Notes under the pieces: model-generated
Seen by the model: only the letters and a program-made list of their open reading frames with translations
Database searches by the model: none
What the model was told of the DNA's origin: nothing
In this document: one piece after another, positions 8,215 to 16,250 of the stretch
Position numbering within the stretch: position 1 is the stretch's first letter
Layout of the letters: every line of letters starts with the position of its first letter
NCBI GenBank assembly: GCA_020637235.1
Contig: JACJWG010000018.1
Coordinates: 39,201 to 103,200 of the forward strand
Source: Acidimicrobiaceae bacterium
Lineage (GTDB): Bacteria; Actinomycetota; Acidimicrobiia; Acidimicrobiales; Ilumatobacteraceae
DNA length: 64,000 nucleotides
Reading direction: 5' to 3'
Translations under genes and position numbers: made by a program

Positions 8215-9336
8215 GTGGCGCGTCCTCCCTTCGCGGCTCGCTCGTCGGCCGAGGCGGTCGACCCGGTCGCCGTCCTCGATCGCATCGTCGCCGAAGCGCT
8301 CGTCATGATCCAGCGCTCCGACGGGGCGTCCATCGAGGTGCGCAACGGTGAGATGCTGGAGTACGTCAGCGGGGCCGGCACCCTGCAGCCGTTCGTCGGC
8401 CTGTTGTTGCGCATCGACGGCAGCCTCTCGGGGCGATGCCTGACGAGCGGCGACGTCGTCCGTTGCGACGACGCGCTCGACGACGATCGTGTCGACCCGG
8501 ACGCCGTGCGACGCACCGGCATCCGCTCGATGCTGTGCGTCCCACTGCACGTGTCGGGCCGCACCGACGCCGTGTTGAAGGTGAGCGCGCGAACACCGCA
8601 TGCCTTCACCGATCGCGACGCGGACGATCTGCGTCGGCTGGCGGAAGTGTTGAGCATCGCAGTGACGGCAGCTGCCGACCTGTCACAGGTGAGCGAGGAA
8701 CGGTTGGCGCTCGCCGAGCAACTCGTGCGCCTCGGCGAGCACGAGCGGCATCGGCTCGCGCTCGCGCTCCACGACGATCCCGTGCAGCGTCTGACGGCGG
8801 CGCTCTACGAGCTCTCACTGCTCCGGCCCGCGGTGCCTGCGGATCGACTTCCAGCCCTGCAGCACACCGAATCGCTCCTCCGCAACGCGATCACGTCGCT
8901 CCGTCTCCTGATGTTCGAACTCGCCCCGCCCGACCTCGACCCGTCGAACCTCGCCCAGGCGCTGGAACTCGCAGCGGAAGAGCTCTTCGCAGGCACGGAG
9001 GTGGACGTGGCCGTCGATGCGACGTTCGACGTCGCGCCCGAGCTGCGCGACGCCCAACTGCTGTACCGGATCGCCGTCGAATCGCTCGGGAACGTGCGCC
9101 GTCATGCGAGGGCGAACCATGTGACGTTGCGCGGTCGCAGCGACGCCGGGGGAGTGACCCTCGAGGTGATCGACGACGGCTGTGGCTTCGATGCCGACAC
9201 CGCGACGCCGGGCCACCTGGGGTTGAGCAGCCTGCGCGAGCGCGGCCGGCTGCTCGGGGGCACCGTCACGATCACCAGCTCGCCCGGAACCGGCACCCGG
9301 ATCGCTCTCCGGGTGCCCCCGCGCCCGAGCAGCTGA
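8215..9336 (+). CDS. GAF-domain sensor histidine kinase (NarL-partner type)
   Basis: A 373-residue cytoplasmic kinase with an N-terminal GAF domain (about residues 15-165, ending TRDADDLRRLAEVLSIAVTAA-like helix) and a HisKA_3-type dimerisation helix with the phospho-acceptor in RLALALHDDPVQRL (His about 187). The ATPase domain has an N-box-like NVRRHARANHV, G1 IDDGCGFD and G2 HLGLSSLRERGRLLGG, typical of kinases that pair with NarL/LuxR regulators. No cognate regulator is adjacent; the LuxR protein at 57712 is a distant candidate only. Start GTG 8215 is supported by the -10 box at 8202. The signal could be a small molecule or redox state sensed by GAF. Confidence 0.88.
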   Translation: MARPPFAARSSAEAVDPVAVLDRIVAEALVMIQRSDGASIEVRNGEMLEYVSGAGTLQPFVGLLLRIDGSLSGRCLTSGDVVRCDDALDDDRVDPDAVRRTGIRSMLCVPLHVSGRTDAVLKVSARTPHAFTDRDADDLRRLAEVLSIAVTAAADLSQVSEERLALAEQLVRLGEHERHRLALALHDDPVQRLTAALYELSLLRPAVPADRLPALQHTESLLRNAITSLRLLMFELAPPDLDPSNLAQALELAAEELFAGTEVDVAVDATFDVAPELRDAQLLYRIAVESLGNVRRHARANHVTLRGRSDAGGVTLEVIDDGCGFDADTATPGHLGLSSLRERGRLLGGTVTITSSPGTGTRIALRVPPRPSS

Positions 9337-9415
9337 AGCCGACGGGCCTTCTCACGCGACACGTCGGTGCATCCGACGAGCAGCGACCGGCGCAAGCAGG
9401 TGACAGGCTGGAGCC

Positions 9416-9931
9416 GTGGATCTGTTCCACTTCAGCCACGATCCGACGATCGAGCGCTTCGTGCCGCACGTACCGGTGACGAACCCGAACCAGCCGCCGA
9501 TGGTGTGGGCGATCGACGCCGAACATGCGCCGCTGTACTGGTTCCCGCGCGACTGCCCCAGGGTGACGGCCTGGCCGCGGAACCCGGACGAGGAGGCCGT
9601 GTTCCGACAGGTGTTCAGCACGACCGCCGCACGGGTCCACGCGATCGAGCTCTCCTGGCTGCCGATCATGCAGTCGACGGTGCTCTACCGGTACCGCTTC
9701 GACGGATCGGTTTTCCGCCGATGGGCGGACGCTTCGGGGCAGTGGGTGGCGGACGTCGCCGTCGAACCGCTCGGAGTAGAGCGCTTCGACGATCTGATCG
9801 GCCGGCATGTCTCGGCCGACATCGAGCTCCGCGCAGTTCCCGATCTGTGGCCGCTCCGCGATCTCGCCGTGCGAGGTCCGTGGGACTTCAGCATCGTCCG
9901 GTTCCAGTCGGCGAAGGCACGCTCGTGTTGA
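9416..9931 (+). CDS. DUF6886-like conserved protein
   Basis: A 171-residue protein starting DLFHFSHDPTIERFVPHVP, with the internal blocks QPPMVWAIDAEHAPLYWFPR and CPRVTAWP. This is a conserved family of unknown function (I recall it as DUF6886). The many aromatic and His residues in the first third look like a ligand or metal pocket, but no catalytic role is known. GTG 9416 is preceded at 6 nt by CAGGCT, one base off the TANNNT box of leaderless genes. The kinase gene ends 79 bp upstream. Confidence 0.7.
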   Translation: MDLFHFSHDPTIERFVPHVPVTNPNQPPMVWAIDAEHAPLYWFPRDCPRVTAWPRNPDEEAVFRQVFSTTAARVHAIELSWLPIMQSTVLYRYRFDGSVFRRWADASGQWVADVAVEPLGVERFDDLIGRHVSADIELRAVPDLWPLRDLAVRGPWDFSIVRFQSAKARSC

Positions 9932-9997
9932 GCTGTGGTCGTGCATGGCTCCGCTCCTCGAGCCGTGCGAGGCGCTGACCGACGCCGAGTACCGCGC

Positions 9998-10044
9998 GCG
10001 TGTGCGGGCTGCGGCCCCATGAGGGGGCCGGCGTCCGCACACGC
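9998..10044. terminator. long interrupted hairpin, likely bidirectional terminator
   Basis: GCGTGTGCGG (9998-10007) pairs perfectly with CCGCACACGC (10035-10044). Inside, after two further pairs and a 2x2 internal loop, GGCCCC pairs with GGGGCC around an ATGAG loop. The structure sits in the 247-bp gap between the DUF6886-like gene and the hydrolase at 10179. No U-tract follows, as is common in high-GC actinobacteria. The rest of the gap holds no credible gene. Confidence 0.45.
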
Positions 10045-10178
10045 AGTCGGCGCGTCGGAGCGACCCGCTGGTCCGCGTTTCGATCGGCCCAGCAGTTCGC
10101 GGTGCCGTGCTGACGGGGCGACATGCCCGGTATGGACGAAGCCTTGCCGCGTGCGGAACGTCAGGTGACACTGACGTG

Positions 10179-11060
10179 ATGTCGGACGTGGAGGACATCG
10201 AGGTCGAGCGGAGCGACGCGCGGTTGGCGGGTTCGCTGTGGCGACCTGCTCGGGATCCGCGAGCGCTTGTCGTCATGCACCCCGGTTCCGGGCCGTCGGA
10301 TCGACACAACGACGTCTACTTCCCGCCGATCCGCACGATGCTGCTGGACGCAGGATGCGCGGTCGCCTCGTTCGACAAGCGCGGTGTCGGGGGCTCGACG
10401 GGCTCGCTCGGCGACGCCAGCGTCGAACGACAGGCCGACGACCTGCTCGCATGCGTGTCGGCGCTCAGGCGTCACGTACGCCCCGGACTCCCGGTAGGCG
10501 CTTTCGGTCACAGCCAGGGCGGTTGGGTCGTCTACGGAGCTGCGGGGCAGCGCCAGGGTCTCGAGTTCGCGGTCGCCAACTCCGGCCCCGGCGTCTCGGT
10601 GTTCGAGCAGGAGCGCTTCGCGTCGGCGGCGACGTTCCGAGAGGACGACCAGCGAGCAGATGCGCATCGTGCGCTCGACGTGTTGCACGAGCTCGCGACG
10701 ACCGGTTCGCCGTTCGCCGAGGTGACCCGGCGTCTGGAGTCCGAGGTGTCGGAGCTCGTCCGCGAGCGCTTCCGGTGGTTGGCCGCTAACGAGGAGGTCT
10801 GGCGTCTGACCGCATCTCTGCTCCGGTACGACCCGGCGCCGGCGCTCGGCTCGATCGACGTGCCGGTGCTGGCGATGTTCGGTCGTGACGACGTGGTGGT
10901 CCCGGTGCAGGCCAGCGTCGAGCGGCTCCGTCGACTCGTCGCACCGGACCTGTTACGCGTCGCCGTGCTGCCAGGTGAACATCGCCTGCTCGACGATCTC
11001 GGGAACCTGCCCGCCGACTACGCCGACACGCTGTGGCACTTCCTCGGCCTCGTCGCGTGA
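10179..11060 (+). CDS. alpha/beta hydrolase (dienelactone hydrolase-like)
   Basis: A 293-residue hydrolase of the acyl-peptide/dienelactone hydrolase-like group. Early ALVVMHPGSGPSDRHND gives the HPGSG oxyanion region, GAFGHSQGGWV holds the nucleophile Ser, FGRDDVVVPV the Asp, and PGEHRLLDD the His near the C-terminus. FDKRGVGGSTG is the usual loop before the nucleophile. There is no signal peptide, so it is cytoplasmic; substrate unknown. ATG 10179 follows a GTGATG context without a clear ribosome site; an upstream ATG at 10107 would add a poor leader. It converges with the FAD oxidoreductase at 11106. Confidence 0.87.
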   Translation: MSDVEDIEVERSDARLAGSLWRPARDPRALVVMHPGSGPSDRHNDVYFPPIRTMLLDAGCAVASFDKRGVGGSTGSLGDASVERQADDLLACVSALRRHVRPGLPVGAFGHSQGGWVVYGAAGQRQGLEFAVANSGPGVSVFEQERFASAATFREDDQRADAHRALDVLHELATTGSPFAEVTRRLESEVSELVRERFRWLAANEEVWRLTASLLRYDPAPALGSIDVPVLAMFGRDDVVVPVQASVERLRRLVAPDLLRVAVLPGEHRLLDDLGNLPADYADTLWHFLGLVA

Positions 11061-11105
11061 GTTCGAGCGCCTCACGAACCGTCCGAGGTGGGCGCACGAG
11101 TCCGG

Positions 11106-12446
11106 TCAGCGCCGGACGCGGTCGACGAGGTCGGTGGTGTGCGCGGCGGCGATCGCGGCGTGGACACCGATCCACGTCCGCGGTTCCGGCTCCCACGGCC
11201 GCGACCGGTGGTCGACCCACGGAAGGCGGGTGAGCGGCGTGTCGACGCCGCGGATCAGGTCGGCGAGGCCGCGACCGGCAGCGTTGGCTGCGGCGACGCC
11301 CTGACCGGTGTAGCCGCCGGCCCACGCGAAGCCCTGATGGCGGTCGACGCCGATGCCTGGCAGCAGATCTCGTGGGACGCCGAGCACCCCGGTCCAGCGA
11401 TGGCTGACCCCGACGCCCTCGAGCGCTGGGAGCAGCTCGGTCAGTCGACGCACCAGGCGGCGCTCGATCCGGGCGCTGTGCGACGGTGAGGGCGGGACAC
11501 CGAAGTTCCATCGGGCACCGGCCGACGTGCCTCCCCACACGATCCGGTCGTCCGCAGTGCGTTGGCCGTAGCCGAGCAGCATCGCACCGAGCTCGAACAG
11601 CTGGCGGTCCCGCAGCCCGATCCGGTCCCAGACCGACGCATCGATCGGTTCGGTGGCGATGACGTGGTTGACGAGCGGCAGCATCCGTCGCTGCTGGCCG
11701 TCGACGGAGTGGGTGTAGGCCTCGGTCGCGAGCACGACCCAGTCGGCCGTGACGGTGCCGTGGTCGGTGCGAACCGCCGCCCGGCGCGTACCGCCCGGAC
11801 GGATCGCCTCGACCGTGGTTGCCTCGTGGATGCGCCCGCCCCGTCGTTCCACCTCGGCGGCGATGCCCAGCGCGAGCGCTGCCGGCTGAACGGCCGCGGC
11901 GTGCGGCGTGAGGATCGCGCCGCGGATCGCTGGGCCGTGGAGGATCGCTCGGGCGTCGGCAGCATCGAGCCACTGCCATGCGTCGCCGAGCCCCGAGCGC
12001 GTCAGCGTCTCGTGGTGATGCCGGAGGCGCTTCAGCTGGCCGTCGTTCACCGCGGTGTAGATCGCACCACCGCGGTGGAAGCCGCAGTCGATGGCGTGCT
12101 CGGTGACGAACGACTCGGTGGCGTCGACGGCGCGGATCATCTCGCGCGCCATCGTCTCGACTGCCCGGTCGCCGCCGACCTTCGCAACGGCTGATTCGGG
12201 ACCTCCGTAGTCGCCCACGCACCATCCACCGTTGCGGCCCGACGCACCGAATCCGACCCTCTCTCGCTCGAGCACGACGAGTCGGAGCGTGGGATCGGCG
12301 GCGAGCAGCGACTGCGCGGTCCACAGACCGGTGAACCCGGCACCGACGACGGCCACGTCGACATCGACATCGCCAGCCAGCGCCGAGCGGTCGATGGCGG
12401 CTGTGTGGTCGACGGGAGCGGAGTCGAACCAGAACGAATGCGACAT
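11106..12446 (-). CDS. FAD-dependent amine oxidase (DAO family, PuuB-like)
   Basis: A 446-residue DAO-family flavoprotein. VAVVGAGFTGLWTAQSLL (about residues 33-50) is the FAD Rossmann motif, ERVGFGASGRNGGWC is the usual block of gamma-glutamylputrescine oxidase-like enzymes, and the C-terminal GFAWAGGYTGQGVAAANAAG is the second FAD-contact. It likely oxidises a secondary or primary amine with O2 in the cytoplasm; agmatine deiminase at 51755 is another sign of polyamine metabolism but is far away. It is divergent from a TetR regulator, with only 18 bp between start codons, so the regulator probably controls it. ATG 12446 follows TACTTT by 6 nt. Confidence 0.9.
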   Translation of the reverse strand: MSHSFWFDSAPVDHTAAIDRSALAGDVDVDVAVVGAGFTGLWTAQSLLAADPTLRLVVLERERVGFGASGRNGGWCVGDYGGPESAVAKVGGDRAVETMAREMIRAVDATESFVTEHAIDCGFHRGGAIYTAVNDGQLKRLRHHHETLTRSGLGDAWQWLDAADARAILHGPAIRGAILTPHAAAVQPAALALGIAAEVERRGGRIHEATTVEAIRPGGTRRAAVRTDHGTVTADWVVLATEAYTHSVDGQQRRMLPLVNHVIATEPIDASVWDRIGLRDRQLFELGAMLLGYGQRTADDRIVWGGTSAGARWNFGVPPSPSHSARIERRLVRRLTELLPALEGVGVSHRWTGVLGVPRDLLPGIGVDRHQGFAWAGGYTGQGVAAANAAGRGLADLIRGVDTPLTRLPWVDHRSRPWEPEPRTWIGVHAAIAAAHTTDLVDRVRR

Positions 12447-12451
12447 CTGCC

Positions 12452-12458
12452 TAAAGTA
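12452..12458. promoter_or_regulatory. shared divergent leaderless -10 core TAAAGTA
   Basis: On the plus strand TAAAGT (12452-12457) is 7 nt before the TetR ATG at 12465. On the minus strand TACTTT (12458-12453) is 6 nt before the oxidoreductase ATG at 12446. The two hexamers overlap in five bases, so both promoters cannot be bound at once. No ribosome-binding site fits between either box and its start codon. Confidence 0.55.
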
Positions 12459-12464
12459 GACGCG

Positions 12465-13088
12465 ATGTCTCGTTTGGTGCCAACAGATCGTCCACGATCC
12501 AGGGTGCGCTCCGGCGGACGGAGCGAGCGCGTCCGTCGGCGAGTCGCCGACGCGTGCCTGGCACTGCTGGCAGCGGGCGACGTCGATCTCGGCCCGTCCG
12601 ACGTCGCGCGAGTGAGCGGCGTCAGCCGCGCCACGGTGCACCGGTGGTGGCCGACCAAGGCGCTGCTGTTCGGTGCGGCTCTCGAGGCGCACACCGCCGA
12701 TCTCGACACGCCCACCTCGGGGGCCTGGTCCGACGACCTCGACCGCTGGTGTGACCGGCTGGCGGCGTTCTTCTCGGACCCGACCGAGGTGAGCCTCAAC
12801 GTCGTGATGGCCGGCGACCGCCACCCCGACTTCCGACGGGCCGTGCTCGACCACTACCAGCCGCTGTTCGAATCGTGGCGTGCGCGGATCGATCAGGCTC
12901 GCACCGCCGGCGAGATCGATGCGGACATCCCGACCGACGCCGTGCTGCTCGCGCTCGTCTCGCCGTTCGTCGTCGTGCCGTTGTTGTTCGGGACCACGAT
13001 CCCCGAGCCCACCGTACGCGACCTCTCCCGGTTGATCGGACGGGCCACCGGCACCGGAGGTGCACACGAGCACGCCACCGGTGCGTGA
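12465..13088 (+). CDS. TetR/AcrR-family regulator
   Basis: A 207-residue regulator with an Arg-rich N-terminal arm and a helix-turn-helix at about residues 40-75 (DLGPSDVARVSGVSRATVHR, then WWPTKALLFGAALEAH). The C-terminal helices (YQPLFESWRARIDQAR and PFVVVPLLFGTTIP) match the ligand/dimer domain of TetR_C-type proteins. Gene order, divergent from the amine oxidase with an 18-bp gap, makes it the likely local repressor of that gene and of itself, possibly released by an amine (inference). An upstream ATG at 12405 lies inside the divergent gene; ATG 12465 fits the leaderless promoter. Confidence 0.9.
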   Translation: MSRLVPTDRPRSRVRSGGRSERVRRRVADACLALLAAGDVDLGPSDVARVSGVSRATVHRWWPTKALLFGAALEAHTADLDTPTSGAWSDDLDRWCDRLAAFFSDPTEVSLNVVMAGDRHPDFRRAVLDHYQPLFESWRARIDQARTAGEIDADIPTDAVLLALVSPFVVVPLLFGTTIPEPTVRDLSRLIGRATGTGGAHEHATGA

Positions 13089-13280
13089 GGCGGTCGTGCT
13101 CCGGCCGACGGCAAGATGGACACGATGCGCCGTGGTGGATCTCGCCGCACAACCCATGAGTCGTGTCGCCGTGGTACCACAGGTGCTGGCGCTGGTGCAC
13201 GTGATCGACCTGGACGTGTGACGCATCGGCGCGACGGAATGCGGTGGAGCGGAGGTGGTGCGGTCGTCGAGAATCGGACG

Positions 13281-15350
13281 ATGGGCGAGGCGAGGCGCGA
13301 GGTGATGCACCCGGTGATGCGCGAGGTGGTCGGGGCGTGCCCGCTCGACTGCCACGATGCGTGCAGCTGGGTGGTGGGCATCGACGCAGGTGGCCGCGCC
13401 GTGTCGCTGCGCGGCAACCCCACTCACCCGATCACCAGGGGTGGGCTGTGCCCGAAGGTGAACCCGTGGCTCGAGCACGCCGCCGACCCGACACGGCTGC
13501 TCCACCCGCTCCGCCGCGACGGGCCGAAGGGGAGCGGTCAGTTCGAGCAGATCTCGTGGGACGAGGCGCTGACGCTCATCGCCGATCGTTTCGAGTCGAT
13601 CGTCGCCGAACACGGGGCCGAGGCGATCTGGCCGTACGACGGCACCGGCACGCTCGGCGTGCTGCAGGGCTCCGGCTCGGTCCCTCGTCTGTGGCAGGTG
13701 CTCGGCACGTCGGTGCACCACCTGAGCATCTGCACCATCAGCGGCTTCCTCGGCCTCGAGTACGCGATGGGCACCACCGCGACCGTCGCGCCCGAGGATC
13801 TGGTGCACGCTGGCACGATCCTGCTGTGGGGGACCAACACCCTGACCACCAATCGCCATCTGTGGCGGTTCGTCGAACAGGCACGATCGAGCGGCGCGAC
13901 AGTCGTGGCGATCGACCCGGTGCGGCACCGCACCGCAGAGCGCTCCGACCAACACATCGCGATCAGACCGGGCACCGACAGCGCGTTCGCGCTGGGGCTC
14001 TGCCACGTGATCGCTCGAACGGCCCTCGACGCGGACTTCCTCGAGCGCAACTGCTCGGGCTGGCCCGAGTTCGAGGCGACGCTCGCCGGCTGGACTCCGG
14101 ACCGGGTGGCAGCCGAGTGCGGCGTCGACGCGTCGATCGTCGTCGAGCTCGGTGAGCGGCTCGCGCGGCAGGGACCGGTTGCCATCCGGCTCGGACAGGG
14201 CATGCAACGTCACCGTTTCGGCGGCCAGGCGGCGCGGGTGATCGCCGGCATCCCGGCGTTGACCGGCGATCACGGTCGGCTCGGCGGCGGACTGCTGTAC
14301 AGCGTGAACGTCGAGGCGTTCGACGGTGACGCGGTGTCACGATTCGACCTCGCGCCACCCGATCGGCGGCTGCTCGTGATGACGATGCTCGCTCGCCACC
14401 TGCGCGACGCCGACCCGCCGGTGAAGGCGCTGTTCGTCACCAATGCGAATCCCGTCGTCTCCAACCCGGCGAGCGCCGACGTGCGTGCGGAGCTCGCTCG
14501 CGACGACCTGTTCACGGTGGTGTTCGACGCGTTCGTCACCGACACCGCCCGCTATGCCGATCTGGTGTTGCCCTCGACCCTGCAGACCGAGCACCTCGAC
14601 CTCGTCGCCTCGTACGGGCATCTGTACGTCCAGTGGAACGAGCCGGCGGTGCCGCCGCCGGGGGAGTGTGTCAGTCGCACGGAGTTGCTCCGCCGGCTCG
14701 CCGCTCGTCTCGGCCTGGACGAGCCGGCGCTGTACGCGAGCGACCTCGAGCTCGCAGCGGATGCGCTGTCCGGCGAGCCGTGGGCGTCGGCCGGGCTCGG
14801 CGTCGACGACCTGCGTGCGGCGGGTTGGATGCGGCTCCCCGGCACGGACGACTTCGGCGTCGGGATCCCGACGTCCGCCGACGCGACGTCGTGGTTCTCG
14901 TTCGCCTCCGACCGCGCCGAGCGCGACGGGCACGGTCGGCTGCCGAACCACCGCCGCGCGGCGGAGGCGGCGGACGGCCCACCCGGCACGTTCGCCCTGA
15001 TCGCCGCAGCGAGTGCGGCGCACGTGAACTCGACCTTCGCCGGCGTCGCGCACGCCGCTGCCCGCCGTGTGGAGCCGACCGTGACGATCTGCGCCGCAGA
15101 GGCACGTTCGCTCGGACTCGTCGCTGGCCAGCTGGTGGAAGTGGCCAACGACCGGGGCGGATTCGTCGCTCGTCTCGCTGTCGACGACACGCCGCGCGCC
15201 GGGGTCGCGGTCATGACGAAGGGTTCATGGATCGCTGCGTTCCCCGACGGCCGTTGCATCAACGACACGGTCGCCGAACGCCCGAGCGACATGGGCGCCG
15301 GGGCGGTGTACCACGACAACCGCGTGACGCTCCGCCCCGTCGCGAGCTGA
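13281..15350 (+). CDS. molybdopterin-dependent oxidoreductase, large subunit
   Basis: A 689-residue molybdopterin (bis-MGD) oxidoreductase of the DMSO-reductase superfamily. The N-terminus holds an Fe-S binding set CPLDCHDAC followed by GGLCPKV about 30 residues on, compatible with a [4Fe-4S] cluster. RLLHPLRRDGPKGSGQFEQISW is the usual junction into the Mo-cofactor domain, NANPVVSNP and LVLPSTLQTEHLD lie in the middle, and the C-terminal molydop-binding domain shows AAAHVNSTF-like and ADDRGGF-like blocks near residue 600. No Tat signal and no neighbouring Fe-S or membrane subunit are seen, so it probably works alone in the cytoplasm. ATG 13281 follows GAGAAT by 6 nt. The 190-bp gap upstream shows nothing. 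Confidence 0.88.
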   Translation: MGEARREVMHPVMREVVGACPLDCHDACSWVVGIDAGGRAVSLRGNPTHPITRGGLCPKVNPWLEHAADPTRLLHPLRRDGPKGSGQFEQISWDEALTLIADRFESIVAEHGAEAIWPYDGTGTLGVLQGSGSVPRLWQVLGTSVHHLSICTISGFLGLEYAMGTTATVAPEDLVHAGTILLWGTNTLTTNRHLWRFVEQARSSGATVVAIDPVRHRTAERSDQHIAIRPGTDSAFALGLCHVIARTALDADFLERNCSGWPEFEATLAGWTPDRVAAECGVDASIVVELGERLARQGPVAIRLGQGMQRHRFGGQAARVIAGIPALTGDHGRLGGGLLYSVNVEAFDGDAVSRFDLAPPDRRLLVMTMLARHLRDADPPVKALFVTNANPVVSNPASADVRAELARDDLFTVVFDAFVTDTARYADLVLPSTLQTEHLDLVASYGHLYVQWNEPAVPPPGECVSRTELLRRLAARLGLDEPALYASDLELAADALSGEPWASAGLGVDDLRAAGWMRLPGTDDFGVGIPTSADATSWFSFASDRAERDGHGRLPNHRRAAEAADGPPGTFALIAAASAAHVNSTFAGVAHAAARRVEPTVTICAAEARSLGLVAGQLVEVANDRGGFVARLAVDDTPRAGVAVMTKGSWIAAFPDGRCINDTVAERPSDMGAGAVYHDNRVTLRPVAS

Positions 15351-15379
15351 CGATCCCGACGGCAGGTGGCATGAGCGAC

Positions 15380-16162
15380 TCACCAGCACGTGAACAGGCC
15401 GTGGCGCTCACCGATGCGGAAGTCGCCGTCGCGCGCGATCAAGCGACCGGCGTCGACTCGGACGTCGTGCACGAACGCACGCCAGGCGACCCCCGGCCGA
15501 AGGCCCGGTTCGAGCAGATACCTGTTCCGCTCGACCTCGTCGACGAGCTGCTCGGGGTCGGTGACGACGAGGCGTGACGGACCGAGCTCGACGACGGAGA
15601 TGTGGTCGAATCCTGCGCGCAGCAGCTCGACCCCGTTCTCGTTGGAGAAGCGAAGCGCACCGAAGTCGCCCCCGGCGGACGGATCGCACCCGTTGCGGCG
15701 GATGAGTTCTGCGAACTCGGCCTGCGCCGATGTGCTGTTGGTGAGCGCGTAGAGCACGCCGCCGTCGCGCAGGACTCGCCGGAACTCTCGCGCTGCCGCG
15801 GCGATGTCGGGCACGTGGTAAAGCATGTGCATCGCCATCACGACGTCGAAGCTGCCGTTGCGAAACGGCAGGGCCTGCACGTCCCCGCACACCTGGTGCG
15901 CCTCCGTGGCGTCGATCTGCGACAACCTGATGGTGGCGAGGTCGACGGCGACGAGCTCGGCAGCACGCGCGGCGACGACGGGTACGTACGGGCCCGCACC
16001 GGCCCCGGCATCCATCACCCGAGCGTCACGGATCCGTGACAGGTGCGCGTCGACGAAGGTGCTCAGCGCGACGGGCGGCTGCCGGCAGTCGTAGATCGAG
16101 GGTCGGCACGTGGACGCGACACCGGCTGTCCGATGGTGGGCGCGATCGTCGATGCCCGGCAC
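15380..16162 (-). CDS. class I SAM-dependent methyltransferase
   Basis: A 260-residue Methyltransf_11-type enzyme. VMDAGAGAGPYVPVVA is motif I, LVAVDLATIRLSQI motif II, and GSFDVVMAMHMLYHVPD motif IV; the C-terminus carries the small capping part. The N-terminus RPSIYDCRQPPVALSTFVDA is typical for small-molecule methyltransferases of actinobacteria. GTG 16162 is chosen because TACCGT lies exactly 6 nt upstream on the minus strand; a GTG at 16180 is an alternative. The acceptor is unknown. It converges with the oxidoreductase and is divergent from the antiporter at 16251. Confidence 0.82.
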   Translation of the reverse strand: MPGIDDRAHHRTAGVASTCRPSIYDCRQPPVALSTFVDAHLSRIRDARVMDAGAGAGPYVPVVAARAAELVAVDLATIRLSQIDATEAHQVCGDVQALPFRNGSFDVVMAMHMLYHVPDIAAAAREFRRVLRDGGVLYALTNSTSAQAEFAELIRRNGCDPSAGGDFGALRFSNENGVELLRAGFDHISVVELGPSRLVVTDPEQLVDEVERNRYLLEPGLRPGVAWRAFVHDVRVDAGRLIARDGDFRIGERHGLFTCW

Positions 16163-16168
16163 ACCGAC

Positions 16169-16174
16169 ACGGTA
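16169..16174 (-). promoter_or_regulatory. leaderless -10 box TACCGT
   Basis: TACCGT on the minus strand is followed by 6 nt and the in-frame GTG of the methyltransferase at 16162. It decides the start in a stretch with no ATG and no ribosome-binding site. Confidence 0.45.
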
Positions 16175-16250
16175 GGGCACGACCCCACCCGTCAGGCGTC
16201 CGCGATCGGACTCGGGTATCGCGTCACCCGCTTGCGGGGTAGAGCCAGTC

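Noticed and set aside
9888..10168. Small ORFs in the gap after the DUF6886-like gene
   Set aside because: All are Arg/Pro-rich shadow frames; read-through of the TGA at 9929 gives no conserved tail, so it is not a second Sec candidate.
13089..13280. His-rich minus-strand frame before the molybdopterin gene
   Set aside because: No start signal or homologous block; probably chance.
12447..14273. N-terminal extension of the FAD oxidoreductase to 1055 residues
   Set aside because: The extension is antisense to the molybdopterin oxidoreductase and TetR genes; the flavoprotein starts naturally at 12446.
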